NCBI RefSeq assembly: GCF_004364125.1
Contig: NZ_SNZV01000015.1
Span: 1-61,653 of the forward strand
Reading direction: 5' to 3'
DNA: 61,653 nt
Origin: Sphingobacterium paludis
GTDB taxonomy: Bacteria > Bacteroidota > Bacteroidia > Sphingobacteriales > Sphingobacteriaceae
Shown here: piece after piece, positions 15,604 to 25,698 of the stretch
How positions within the stretch are numbered: position 1 is the first letter of the stretch
How the letters are laid out: each line of letters starts with the position of its first letter
Made by a program: the position numbers and the translations under genes
Notes under the pieces: generated by a model
Told to the model about the DNA's origin: nothing
The model's input: the letters and a program-made list of their open reading frames with translations, nothing else
Database searches by the model: none

Positions 15604-17727
15604 ATGAAAACACAGGTTTCTCCAGGTTCGCCATACCCGCTGGGTGCGACACCATCCGCTGACGGCGTTAACTTCGCCCTATTCAGCCGCGATGCGACTA
15701 AAGTCGAACTTCGCCTTTTTACCGATGACAGTAGCCATGCGCAAGAGCAGCGTATTGAGTTGATTGTTCACAAGCACGACGTATGGCATGCATTCATTCC
15801 AGATCTGAAGCCTGGCCAGCATTATGGTTAGCGCGTAAATGTTCCTCAGGATCCAGCTAACGGACACTGGTCCACCGCTAACAGACTATTGATCGACCCC
15901 CTATGCTAAAGCAATAGCGGGAGCTGTAGAATGGTGCGACGCTAACTTCGGTTACGATGTACACCCTGATCAAAAGGACTTTAGTTTTAATGATCAAGAT
16001 AATGCCTCTCAGATTCCCAAGGCAGTTGTGGTAGATGGCGGTTACATTTGAGAGAATGTCAAGCTTCCAAAGACTCCGCTTCATAAAGCTATTATCTACG
16101 AAACGCACGTCAAAGGCTTTACTTTTACGCATCCTGATATTCCCGAGGAAATCAGAGGAACCTATGCTGCTATTGGACACCCGGCGACCGTTCAATATCT
16201 TTTGGATTTAGGTATTACTGCTATTGAGTTGTTGCCGGTTCATCAATTTGTCATTGATCAGCACTTAAAAACCAGGGACTCACAAACTATTGGGGGTATA
16301 ATTTCATTGGTTTTTTTGCGCCAGATATCCGCTATAGCTCTAATGGCGTAAATGGTGGTCAGGTAAGTGAATTTAAAGATATGGTTAAGGAGCTGCACAA
16401 AGCCGGTATCGAGGTTATCCTAGATGTTGTATACAACCATACGGCAGAAGTTAACCACCTTGGCCCTACGCTTTCATTCAAAGGGATTGATAATGCTTCA
16501 TACTATCGGCTTACAGAGAATCCTCGCTTTTACATGGATTATACCGGTACCGGAAATATTTTAAATGCAAACCTTCCAAATGTGCTCCAACTTTTTATGG
16601 ACAGTTTGAGGTATTGGATCACGGAAATGCACGTAGATGCATTTCGTTTTGATCTAGCTTCGGCATTGGCAAGAGAGTTTCATGGGTCGACAAGCTCAGT
16701 GCATTCTTTGATTTCATTCATCAAGATCCAATCATCTCGCAGGTAAAACTGTTTGCCGAGCCACGGGACGTCGGTGAAGGGGGATATCAGGTAGGTAGTT
16801 TTCCGAACCTATTGGCCGAATGGAATGGTAAATACCGTAATTGCGTACGCGACTATTGGATCGGCGCTGATCATACGCTGGCAGAATTTGCCGGAAGCAT
16901 AATGGGTAGCTCTGACATGTATCAAAATGATAAACGCACACCTACTGCGAGCATTGACTTTATCGCGGCTCACGATAGCTTTACGACCAATGACCTAGTG
17001 AGCTATAATGAAAAGCATAATGAGGCAAATGGAGAAGGCAACAACGATGGAGAGAGCCAAAATCGCTCATGGAATTGTGGAATAGAAGGACCAACCGATG
17101 ATGAACAGGTGAAAAAGCTGCGCAGTAAGCAACGCAAAAACTTGCTTAGTACATTTTTCCTATCTCATGGAGTTCCTATGCTCCTAGGGGGGAGATGAGA
17201 TTGCGCGCAGGCAGCAAGGAAATAATAATGTGTATTGTCAGGATAATGAGTTAAGCTGGTATAATTGGGCTGAAGTAGACCAAGATCTGTTGGAATTCAC
17301 CAAAAAGCTGATTGCCCTAAGAAAGAATCATCCAACCTTTACCAGGCGTAAGTGGTTCAGCGGAGATCCTCTACGCAGTACAGGGATTGAGGACATCGTT
17401 TGGTTTTTACTTGAAGGGGAGCCTATGCCTGCCGAAGCATGGGAAGCTAGCTATGCAAAATCACTTGCCGTCTATCTAAACGGTAGGGGTATTCGATCTG
17501 TTGACCAAAAAGGAAATAGGATCACTGACGACCATGTCTTCTTAATTTTCAATGCGCATCATGAAGCAATAGATTATCAGCTACCAAACAGCGAGTATGC
17601 AGGCTCTTGGTGTCTGGAGCTTTACACAGATGATTCAAATGAGAACCAAGAAACACAGTTCGAAGCTTGTTCGAAAATCCGTATTGAGGGCAGATCAAGT
17701 ATGGTTTTGCTAGAGTGCAAGAACTAA
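15604..17727 (+). pseudogene. glgX: glycogen debranching enzyme (GH13, GlgX-type), multiply broken
   Basis: Reading across frames gives an almost complete GH13 debranching enzyme: an N-terminal CBM48-like start (SPGSPYPLGATPSADGVNFA), VILDVVYNHTAE, the nucleophile region DAFRFDLASAL, AHDSFTTNDLVSYNEKHN and the C-terminal barrel end. It is interrupted by TAG at 15829-15831, TGA at 16049-16051 and four frameshifts near 15897, 16270, 16693 and 17187-17192. Each frameshift is a one-base change in a short homopolymer. GlgX removes alpha-1,6 branches from limit dextrin. As given, no full protein can be made. Confidence 0.88.
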
Positions 17728-17961
17728 AATTGCTTTCAAGATAACTACCTTAAGAGTGTATGGCTTATTATAAGTAGCTGCGCATCTCCTAGAGTAGTTC
17801 TAAAATAGTGATGTGTTCCTTAGGTTGGTATGGCGTAAGGGATTTTTCGATTACGGACAGAAATTACGTATCACTGTCAACTGTTTTAAAAATAAGGATG
17901 CTATATTAGTATTCGTTAAAGATCTATTTGTGAAAATAATTAGGCATATAATCGCCCGATA

Positions 17962-18419
17962 TTGCGTATTTTGCTGCAAATTGATATGAACATGGGGGTA
18001 GATCTAGATAGGTTTCTCAAGGCACAAAATCTCGAATATTTACAAGCTCTAAAAGAAGTTCGAGATGGGAAGAAGCGCTCGCACTGGATGTGGTACGTAT
18101 TTCCTCAAATCACCGGTTTGGGAAGTAGTGATACGGCTAAATACTATGCCATTAAAGATGGACTAGAAGCAAGGGCTTTTTTGAAACACCCGGTGCTAGG
18201 CTCTAATTTGAGAGAGATAACACAGATTTTATTGATCTACAAAAATGTTCGGCAGAGGACATATTTGGAATGGTTGACTCTTTCAAGCTTCGCTCGTGTA
18301 TGACCCTATTTGAGGATGTAAGTGACAATGATACACCTTTTACGGAAGTCATCGATAAATACTTCGTAGGTAAACGCGATTCCAAAACAATAGCGATTCT
18401 TAAATCCCTGGACTCATAA
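17962..18419 (+). pseudogene. DUF1810-family protein, frameshifted
   Basis: The first frame gives the DUF1810 start (DLDRFLKAQ, RDGKKRSHWMWYVFPQ, GLGSSDTAKYYAI) and then runs out of frame at 18303. The rest of the domain continues in another frame from about 18246 (SAEDIFGMVDSFKLRSCMTLFEDV) to a stop at 18417-18419. One added A in the A5 run near 18240-18244 would restore a protein of about 152 residues, the normal family size. It could be a real frameshift or a sequence error. DUF1810 function is poorly defined. Confidence 0.8.
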
Positions 18420-18466
18420 GTGCTCAATGATTTTGAACACTATCACCGTGATATTGATAGTAGCGG

Positions 18467-19972
18467 TTATTTCGAAAGTGGAAGCGTAATACTAAATACC
18501 GAACCTTCTCCGATTTCGCTTTCTACCCAAATAGTGCCTCCGTGGTCAGCAACAATCTGTTGTGAAATGTACAATCCTATACCAGCTCCAAAGTAGTTGT
18601 TGTCATTACCCGACACGCGATAAAATCTATCAAAGACCCTCTTATGGTTTTCCTTTGCAATGCCGATACCTGTATCAGTTACCGATATCTTAGCAAAATT
18701 ACCGACCCTGCCTACGTGCATGACAACCTGCTTGGAATCCTTGGAATACTTAGCTGCATTGATCAACAGGTTGGTTATCACCTGACTGAGCTGGTCCTTG
18801 TTTCCAAGAATCTCCAGATCGGTATCACCATACAACACAAAGTCGTGGCTTTTGTAAACCTCGCCGACCTGAGCAAGCGGGGTATCGATGATATCAATAA
18901 CTTTAATTACTTCGGATGTTTTATTAGTAGATCCAGATGTCAAAATGGACGTATCAAGCAAATTCGAAATTAATCGGTTCAGGTTTTCCATCGAATCCAT
19001 AGACTGCCGTAAGCGTGGCTTGTAACCTTCCATATCACCTTTTTCCAACATTCTTTCCAAAAGTTGAAGATTGCCTTTAACAACCGTTATTGGCGTTTTC
19101 ATTTCATGGCTGGCAATCGCAATAAAATCATCTTTTTTCTTCTCGATAACATATCGCTCGGTGATATCTTCCATGGCAAGAAGTATCCAGTTTTGGTACG
19201 CCCCGCCCACGGTTATTTGGGAAGCATTAAGGATAAGGCGTCGCGTACCGATATACGGAAAATCGTGAACCACCTCAAAGTCTTCAAACGGATTGTGTTC
19301 AGGCAGGACATTTTCCAGCAAATTGACTAATTCTGGAATATTCCACGATCCCTCCAGTACGTCTGTCAACTTTTGATCTATAAGCTCATTGGCATTGATC
19401 TTAAAAAATTTCTCAAAATGCTTATTTACAAGTGCAATTTTAAGATCCGGATTAAGTACGATGAGGCTTTCCCGGATGGTTTCAACAATACCTTTTAAAA
19501 AGGCTTCGTGCTCCTGAAGTTCTTTGGTACGCTCATTAACACGCTTCTCAAGATTTTCGCGTTCTAGCTTTAGACTGTGCTCGGCTTCTTTTCGGCGGGT
19601 AATGTCGTTTTGGATACCGATAAAATGAGTGATGTTGCCATCTTCATCGTACACAGGGGATATAGACAGCTCATTAAAAAACAGCGAACCATCCTTTTTA
19701 TAATTTCGGATGTCCACTTGACAGGCTTTCCCTTCCTTTATAGCATCTGCAATAGTTCTGCGGACTTCTTGGTTTCTGTCATTGGCCTGAAGAAATCGGC
19801 AGTTATGGCCAATAATCTCATCCATGCTATATCCCGTAATATCACAGAATGCCTGGTTACAATAAATAATGGGATTGTCGGGTAATTTATTATCGGTAAT
19901 AACCACACCATCGACGGACGCGTCCAGTGCGGTACCGAATATCTTTCTTAAAGCCTGCGCATATTCCGGCAT
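18467..19972 (-). CDS. LOV-domain blue-light sensor histidine kinase
   Basis: A 501-residue soluble kinase. Residues about 13-127 form a PAS domain carrying the flavin-binding LOV signature GHNCRFLQ with the photoactive cysteine C58, followed by VRRTIADAIKEGK and IRNYKKDGSLFFNELSISPV, the usual FMN-contact strands. Then come a coiled coil (about 127-155), a second PAS (about 156-275), HisKA with H289 (ASHEMKTPI) and HATPase_c (NLLINAAKYS, DTGIG, GAGIGLYI). Blue light should form a cysteinyl-flavin adduct and change kinase activity. The response regulator gene lies just upstream. Confidence 0.92.
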   Translation of the reverse strand: MPEYAQALRKIFGTALDASVDGVVITDNKLPDNPIIYCNQAFCDITGYSMDEIIGHNCRFLQANDRNQEVRRTIADAIKEGKACQVDIRNYKKDGSLFFNELSISPVYDEDGNITHFIGIQNDITRRKEAEHSLKLERENLEKRVNERTKELQEHEAFLKGIVETIRESLIVLNPDLKIALVNKHFEKFFKINANELIDQKLTDVLEGSWNIPELVNLLENVLPEHNPFEDFEVVHDFPYIGTRRLILNASQITVGGAYQNWILLAMEDITERYVIEKKKDDFIAIASHEMKTPITVVKGNLQLLERMLEKGDMEGYKPRLRQSMDSMENLNRLISNLLDTSILTSGSTNKTSEVIKVIDIIDTPLAQVGEVYKSHDFVLYGDTDLEILGNKDQLSQVITNLLINAAKYSKDSKQVVMHVGRVGNFAKISVTDTGIGIAKENHKRVFDRFYRVSGNDNNYFGAGIGLYISQQIVADHGGTIWVESEIGEGSVFSITLPLSK

Positions 19973-20055
19973 ATATAATCGTTTTACAGCATGAATGAAT
20001 ATTCTATAGAACCTGATTATTGGGGCAATGTTTTGGAATATGTACGATTACGTAG

Positions 20056-20427
20056 TTACATATTACTATCAGGTATTAAGCGCTTGATAATACCTTCAAG
20101 ATCTGTGATATCAAACGGCTTTGTTATGTATGCATCAGCCATACTGGTCTGGGCTAAACCTGCAAAATCTGTATTGGCCGAATAGAATATGATCGGAATG
20201 TCCGCTGTTGTAGGAGTGTTTTTCAAAAGCTGTATGGAATCGAAACCACCATCACCGGGAATCCAGTTATCCATGAGGATAATGTGCGGCGATTCAGCAG
20301 CCACATCACTGAGCACGCTATCCGTTCTAATTCGATAGGCGACCTCAAACCCCAGCTGTTCGGCTACAATGCCGGCAAGCTCGGCTGTGGCCAAATCATC
20401 TTCAAAAATTAGTATTTTTTTCTTCAT
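20056..20427 (-). CDS. single-domain response regulator
   Basis: A 123-residue receiver domain with no output domain. The acidic pair is D10/D11, the phosphoacceptor D53 (ILMDNWIPGDGG), and the conserved lysine K103 (TKPFD). It is the gene before the LOV kinase on the same strand (83-base gap) and is its obvious phosphotransfer partner. A stand-alone receiver must act through protein contacts or pass phosphate onward. Confidence 0.92.
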   Translation of the reverse strand: MKKKILIFEDDLATAELAGIVAEQLGFEVAYRIRTDSVLSDVAAESPHIILMDNWIPGDGGFDSIQLLKNTPTTADIPIIFYSANTDFAGLAQTSMADAYITKPFDITDLEGIIKRLIPDSNM

Positions 20428-20923
20428 ATCAAATAATGCTTTACCAAATCATCATGCATATAAAAACAACCCAAGGTGGCAAACTAGTGTAAACTACACG
20501 TTTACCGAACAATATATTTTAAATTTTAAGGAAGGGAACGAAGATCCGTTGGAGTTTGGATAATACAATAGCTTAGTGAAGTGTACAAATATACTAAAAC
20601 TAAAGGTATAACACATGAAAGATTTTATTACTCTTCATCAGATCGGCATCTACTGGGCTTATTGAGTGGCAAGTAAAGATTAATGTCAATGATTAAGAGT
20701 TTTGCCCTTAATAGCATAGATTTTCAAATTGCGGACAAATAGGTTAAATATCGCTCCTTCAAAAAGGCATTAGCTTGTTAAGTATGATATTTTCTTTGTG
20801 CCAACAAAACGATATCGGTACAGCAGGGGCGGGCCATGATACTATACCATCAAATAATTTGTTACACCGAAAATTTTGGTTGCAACTATTTCGGTCCAGC
20901 TTGGTTGTATAGGTTAAAAGAAT
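20428..20923. other. intergenic region, no gene seen
   Basis: About 500 bases between the divergent response-regulator and radical-SAM genes. It presumably contains both promoters. I see no further gene or strong hairpin. Confidence 0.4.
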
Positions 20924-22000
20924 ATGATGCATAAAAGTTCCATCGAGCGTTTGGTGGATATCCACGAGATATACCACGAAGCAGACATACATGATTTTGC
21001 CCGTGGGCGAGAGATCCTTTCCAAGTATCCGGACGCTAGGCGCATCGAGGTACGATCACACAACGATATCCCCGAGCTGTTTGGATTCTCCGGTTCTGCA
21101 GAGGATTGGCTGTGGAATAAAAAGAACGTACTAATACTTGGTTCCAAAAAAGCACTGCAGGCGCGGCCCAATAGTAGAAGCTCCCACTGGATTGCCCCTT
21201 CGCAGTCCAATGGCTGCGCCATGTCCTGCTCGTATTGCTATGTGCCCAGGCGAAAAGGGTATGCCAATCCGATCACCACGTTTGTAAACATTGAAAAGAT
21301 CATGGGTTATCTAGAGCGCCATGCTGGCCGTCAGGGCGCCAAGCCTACCGCCGATGAAATTGATCCGAAATATTGGGTGTATGAGATTGGAGAAAACGGG
21401 GATTGTTCTATTGATGCCACCATTTGCGACAACGTGAAAGATTTGATACAACTGTATACCCATATTCCCAACGGTAAATTAACTTTTGCCACTAAATTTG
21501 TAAATCCGGAAATGCTAGGATATGATCCTCAGCAAAAAACGCGTATACGTTTTAGCCTGATGCCGCATAAGATTTCCAAACTGGTAGACGTGCGCACTTC
21601 ACCGATAAGTGACCGCATACAGGCGATGAACGATTTTGCTTCAGCCGGCTACGAGGTGAACGTCTCATTTGCTCCAGTCATTTACTACGAGAATTGGTTA
21701 GAAGATTGGAGAGAGCTGCTTACCGAGCTGAACGATTCTATTAACGAAAAGACAAAGCAGCAGCTATCTACCGAGATCATCTTTCTGACACACAATGAGG
21801 GTTTGCACGACGTAAATATGCTATGGCATCCCATGGCTGAAGAAGCGCTCTGGCGACCGGATATACAGCAGGTAAAATACAGCCAAACTGGGCAGCGAAA
21901 CGTGCGGTACAAAAACAACATTAAACGGGAAATCGTAGGGCAATTGGTAGATCTATGTAAAGAATTAATACCATACTGCCAGATTAGATACGCGTTTTAG
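20924..22000 (+). CDS. spore-photoproduct-lyase-family radical SAM protein
   Basis: A 358-residue protein with the SPL-type iron-sulfur motif C98-x3-C102-x2-C105 in NGCAMSCSYCYVPRRKGYANP, and later the family's TKFVNPEMLG and RFSLMPHKISKLVDVRTSPISDRI segments. Spore photoproduct lyase reverses the UV thymine dimer of spores; Bacteroidota do not sporulate, so this relative may repair another photolesion or have a different substrate. The family's separate C-terminal hydrogen-donor cysteine is not evident near the expected place. It is divergent from the LOV kinase/regulator pair. Confidence 0.85.
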   Translation: MMHKSSIERLVDIHEIYHEADIHDFARGREILSKYPDARRIEVRSHNDIPELFGFSGSAEDWLWNKKNVLILGSKKALQARPNSRSSHWIAPSQSNGCAMSCSYCYVPRRKGYANPITTFVNIEKIMGYLERHAGRQGAKPTADEIDPKYWVYEIGENGDCSIDATICDNVKDLIQLYTHIPNGKLTFATKFVNPEMLGYDPQQKTRIRFSLMPHKISKLVDVRTSPISDRIQAMNDFASAGYEVNVSFAPVIYYENWLEDWRELLTELNDSINEKTKQQLSTEIIFLTHNEGLHDVNMLWHPMAEEALWRPDIQQVKYSQTGQRNVRYKNNIKREIVGQLVDLCKELIPYCQIRYAF

Positions 22001-22090
22001 TGGATTAAAATACCTTTTTCAGCTGATAGTGGTATAATTTGAAACTAACACAACTAGTTGACGTTTTATTTAGAAACAAATATCTACACT

Positions 22091-22537
22091 ATGGCAGAAA
22101 ATAAGATTACAGCAACACAGAAGTTTGACGCTTCAGCAGAAAAAGTTTTTGCGGCATGGACAGAATTTGAGCAGCTCAAACAGTGGTGGAAACCTTTGGG
22201 TAAAACTTTGATAAAGATGGATCAGTCGGAAGGCTCAAATGACGTAGCCTATCATTTCTCGGACGGGGATAGTAGCGATGGTGATATGATGGTGAAAAGC
22301 GAATATGAAAAAATCGAAGAAAATAAACATCTAGTGTACTCGTGGAATTGGTATCTGAACGATGCGCCCGTTAAAGATGGCTTATATAAACTGGATGTCG
22401 AGTTTAGCGATACCGATGGTGGGTCTGAAATATCGGTAACCCAAAGCAATGAGTCGGAGGAGGAAGGCGTTCATCCGCACTCCCAGGGATGGGACGATGC
22501 CTTAAAAGAGCTTAAGGACTTTGTAGAAAATCACTAA
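22091..22537 (+). CDS. SRPBCC/AHSA1-family protein
   Basis: Start taken at the ATG at 22091 (MAENKITATQKFDASAEKVFAAWT), giving 148 residues; an upstream in-frame ATG at 22058 adds a poor 11-residue leader. The START-like fold of the activator-of-Hsp90 (AHSA1) group is visible from FDASAEKVFAAWTEFEQLKQWWKP and the C-terminal GWDDALKELKDFVE helix. The ligand is unknown. It lies between the radical SAM gene and the DUF421 pair on the same strand. Confidence 0.85.
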   Translation: MAENKITATQKFDASAEKVFAAWTEFEQLKQWWKPLGKTLIKMDQSEGSNDVAYHFSDGDSSDGDMMVKSEYEKIEENKHLVYSWNWYLNDAPVKDGLYKLDVEFSDTDGGSEISVTQSNESEEEGVHPHSQGWDDALKELKDFVENH

Positions 22538-22639
22538 ATAATTTGAATAGTTCAAAATGACGAACAACCCATTGCCAGTAGTATAATCGGTCTACGAGCA
22601 GTGGGTTTCGTTTTTTTAATAATCTTACAGCATTTATCC

Positions 22640-23332
22640 ATGAAACTAGAAACTGTCGATCTGGACATCACCGACTGGAAGCGCATACTGCTGGGCGAAG
22701 CACCTGCTGAATTTTTACTAGAGGTACTTATTAGGGCGCTAGTCATATACATCGTGCTGATCGTTGTACTAAACTTAATGGGCAAACGTATGACTGGGCA
22801 ACTTGCGCTGGCAGATTTTGCCATTATGATCACAATGGGAGGGATAGTCTCGGTACCCATGCAAGTACCTGAAAGTGGCATCTTGCTGGGCATAGTTGTA
22901 TTATCCTGCGCATTATTCTTTCACAAAGGGTTCAATATGCTATCGAGAATCTTCCCAAAGTTTGAAGATAGTACGCATGGTAAAGCAGCCATGCTTGTCA
23001 AAAACGGCATAATTCAGTGTGAAACAATGAAAACTAATAAGATATCCCAGCAACAGCTTTTTGCGGCACTTAGAAATGATGGTGTGTACAATTTAGGTTT
23101 GGTGCGAAGAGTCTATTTGGAACCGTACGGCCAATTTTCTATCTTACGTTTCAATGATTCTCGTGCAGGTCTATGTATTGTTCCGCAGGCGGATCAAGAG
23201 TGCGATGATCTGAAAGTAGTGGGCGAAAAAGGAAAAATAGTGTGCTCGGCCTGTGGCGCTGTAATAGAGATTAGGTCTGAAGAACCGTGCTCAAGCTGTC
23301 AAGGCGTTAACTTTGTTGGTGCAATCATATGA
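22640..23332 (+). CDS. DUF421 (YetF-like) membrane protein with zinc ribbon, first of a pair
   Basis: Start taken at the ATG at 22640 (MKLETVDLDITDWKRIL), 230 residues. It has hydrophobic segments at about 31-50 and 60-100, then the soluble DUF421 domain (AMLVKNGIIQCETMKTNKISQQQLFAALRNDGVYNLGLVRRVYLE). A C-terminal four-cysteine ribbon (CSACG, then CSSCQG) is added. YetF-type proteins are linked to spore or stress membranes, but the function is unknown. The stop overlaps the next start as ATGA. Confidence 0.85.
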   Translation: MKLETVDLDITDWKRILLGEAPAEFLLEVLIRALVIYIVLIVVLNLMGKRMTGQLALADFAIMITMGGIVSVPMQVPESGILLGIVVLSCALFFHKGFNMLSRIFPKFEDSTHGKAAMLVKNGIIQCETMKTNKISQQQLFAALRNDGVYNLGLVRRVYLEPYGQFSILRFNDSRAGLCIVPQADQECDDLKVVGEKGKIVCSACGAVIEIRSEEPCSSCQGVNFVGAII

Positions 23333-24006
23333 AATTTGATGAAATATATTTTGGGGATACTGCCCGGCTTTTGTTTGGTGAGGTTCCACCATCTTTCTTT
23401 CTAGAGGTAATTGTAAGGGTAGCATTTATATACCTCATTATTGTCTTTTCTGTTCGGTTGATAGGTCGCAGAATGAATTCCATGCTTTCGAAAGTCGAGT
23501 TGGCAGCAATGGTCTCATTGGCCGGAGCTGTAGGGGTTCCGTTGCAAGCCCCAGACCGTGGGTTACTCCCCGTAATAATAATTGCACTTGTTATCGTATT
23601 TTTCGAGCGGATCAGTTCTTGGCTATCAACGGAAAGCCCCTTAGTGGAAAAGGTTACCACAGGTGATATCACAACACTCATCCAAGATGGAGTGGTTAAT
23701 CTTCAAGGATTAAAAAAAGTAAATATCAGCAGACAGCGCCTATTTGCAGAGTTAAGATCCGAAGGAATTTGTCATTTGGGAAGTGTGCAGCGTTGCTATA
23801 TAGAAGCCAACGGAACTTTTAGTCTAAAGTTGCGCGACGAAGCTTTGCCAGGACTTTCCATATTGCCTGAATGGGACAAAGAGCTTGCAGAAGAATTAAA
23901 AAGCGAAGACGATTCGGAAGTATGTAGCATGTGCGGTGTTGCAAGAAATGCTAGCAAATCCTGCGATGGCTGCGGAGCAAATAGCTGGTTGCCCACCATA
24001 ATTTGA
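23329..24006 (+). CDS. DUF421 (YetF-like) membrane protein with zinc ribbon, second of a pair
   Basis: A 225-residue paralogue of the preceding gene: the same N-terminal ARLLFGEVPPSFFLEVIVR, two or three membrane segments, the DUF421 core (TLIQDGVVNLQGLKKVNISRQ) and a C-terminal ribbon (CSMCG, then CDGCG). The 4-base overlap with the first copy implies coupled translation and probably a hetero-oligomer. The two ribbons differ in sequence, so they may have separate partners. Confidence 0.85.
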   Translation: MKFDEIYFGDTARLLFGEVPPSFFLEVIVRVAFIYLIIVFSVRLIGRRMNSMLSKVELAAMVSLAGAVGVPLQAPDRGLLPVIIIALVIVFFERISSWLSTESPLVEKVTTGDITTLIQDGVVNLQGLKKVNISRQRLFAELRSEGICHLGSVQRCYIEANGTFSLKLRDEALPGLSILPEWDKELAEELKSEDDSEVCSMCGVARNASKSCDGCGANSWLPTII

Positions 24007-24416
24007 TAGTGTAAGGTTAAAACTTACTTTAAATATTAAAAGCAAATTTGAAGTGAATCCCGATTGCAGAATGGATACAAATGCTTGTCCTACAGAACGC
24101 AGATGGTTTAAAGAGCTTTGTATAATCTGTATTTGATCGTATTGATTTTCTGAAAAAGGTTATTAAAACAAAATACTTAAATTATATATCTGTACCGCAG
24201 TTTTACAAACTATTGATTCCATTATATGTGGTCAAGATAATCCACTATCATCCTGATCGGATCTGATATCGTACTAGGGATGGGGATGTCGAGAAGAATC
24301 CCAAAAGGTTCAATGGCTTCTTGGGGAAGATTTAGCGTGCGGATAGAAGTTGGGTAGCGTAGGCTGGCCCTGTTAAGTCGGATAATGTTCCTGTTGTAAT
24401 CATCTATACAGCCCGG
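24007..24416. other. intergenic region, no gene seen
   Basis: AT-rich DNA between the DUF421 pair and the RHS remnant. Short open frames here show no domain. Confidence 0.4.
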
Positions 24417-24556
24417 CAGCTCTGGGGGCACGGCGGGTCTGCGAACAGCACTTTTGTGTATAGCTATGATAACCTGAACCGACTGCTGAGCGGAGCCGGC
24501 TCAGAACGTGCGGTAATGGCCGAAACATTTAGCTATGAAGATATGGGCAATATCCG
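24417..24556 (+). pseudogene. RHS-repeat protein remnant
   Basis: A frame from 24417 reads ...STFVYSYDNLNRLLSG...ETFSYEDMGNIR, the repeated YD/RHS motif of RHS polymorphic toxins and wall-associated proteins. Both ends are missing: upstream the frame hits a stop at 24360, and downstream it runs straight into the inverted repeat of an IS3-like element. Only about 47 codons survive. Confidence 0.75.
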
Positions 24557-24615
24557 GGTAGACTTACCTGTTTTTCAGACAAAATTAAAAGTGTCAAATT
24601 AGTTCGTTATATATT

Positions 24616-24890
24616 ATGAGAAAAGAGCAAGTTTTCAGAACATCAAATCGTCAATATCTCAAAGAATACGAGTTAGGCAAGGCACCCAAGGATATCCGTA
24701 GAGAACATGGTATTTCCGCCCCGACTTTCTACCAATGGAAGCAAAAGTACAGAGGTATGGATGCGCAACGCCTTAAAGAGTTAAAGTACTACAAAAAGAA
24801 AATGCTCGTTTAAAACGGATGTTTGCAGATTTGAGTTTGGACCACCCTATTTTAAAAGATATAATTGAAAAAAGCGCTAAAGCTTTGTGA
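24616..24890 (+). pseudogene. IS3 OrfA, frameshifted
   Basis: The first frame (24616-24813) holds the helix-turn-helix (LKEYELGKAPKDIRREHGISAPTFYQWKQKY). After RLKEL the natural continuation VLQKENARLKRMFADLSLDHPILKDIIEK, the leucine-zipper part, is in the next frame, so one A is missing near 24783. The whole OrfA would be about 90 residues. Confidence 0.8.
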
Positions 24891-25698
24891 ACGTAAGGAG
24901 CTGGTCGATGGGGCAATGAAAGAGCGAGGGATCAGTATTCACATAGCCTGTAAGATTGTTTGCATGAGTCGTAGTATGTAGTACTACGTTCATAAAAAGA
25001 ACGATCAAACGGTTATTTCAAAGTTAATGGATCTTGCGGCTCGTTATCCTGCCCGCGGGTTCCAGACCTATTATGGTAAGATACGTCTAGAAGGTCTTTT
25101 GTGGAACAGAAAAAGGGTACTTCGGGTTTATAGAAATATCAATTTAAAGCTCAGAATCAAACGCAAACGCCGCATTCCCTCAAGGATTAAAGAGAAGCTC
25201 TTCGTTCCCGGATCAGTTAATGAAACTTGGTTGATTGATTTTCTAAGCGACTCGCTGGCCGTTGGCAGAAGGTTTGCGGTGCTCAATATCATCGATAATT
25301 ATAATCGTGAGTCATTAATAAATGAAGCATTCTATTCAATACCGGAGGTTAGACTGGTACAAAAAATAAAGGAATTGATCATGGATAGATCTACACCCAG
25401 GCGAATTAGAACAGACCACGGTCCTGAATTTTTGTCAAAGGTCTTCACTGACTTCTGTACTGAAAACGGAATTGAACTGCAATATATACAACCTGGAAAG
25501 CCCGCTCAAAATGCTTACATCGGACGGCTGAATCGAACAGTTAGAGGATATGTACTAGACGCATACCTGTTTGATTGGCTAACAGAAGTTAATCCTATTG
25601 CTTATGAGTGGCAGATTGATTACAATGCAGACCATCCATATACAGCCCTAAATGGAATAAGTCCGTGGTTATACGCTAAAGAATATTTAGTTTCTTAA
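24868..25698 (+). pseudogene. IS3 OrfB transposase, inactivated
   Basis: The OrfB frame starts near 24868 (KKALKLCERKELVDGAMKERGIS) and is broken by TAG at 24979-24981, where MYYYV would be expected. The open part from 25027 has the rve integrase core: D of WLIDFLSDS, D of RTDHGPEF, but NAYIGRLNR where the family has NAYIERFNR, so the third catalytic residue is glycine. Stop codon, frameshift upstream and lost glutamate all point to a dead transposase. Confidence 0.85.

Noticed and set aside
24222..24431. 69-residue minus-strand frame
   Set aside because: It overlaps the RHS remnant on the other strand, which gives a much clearer family match.
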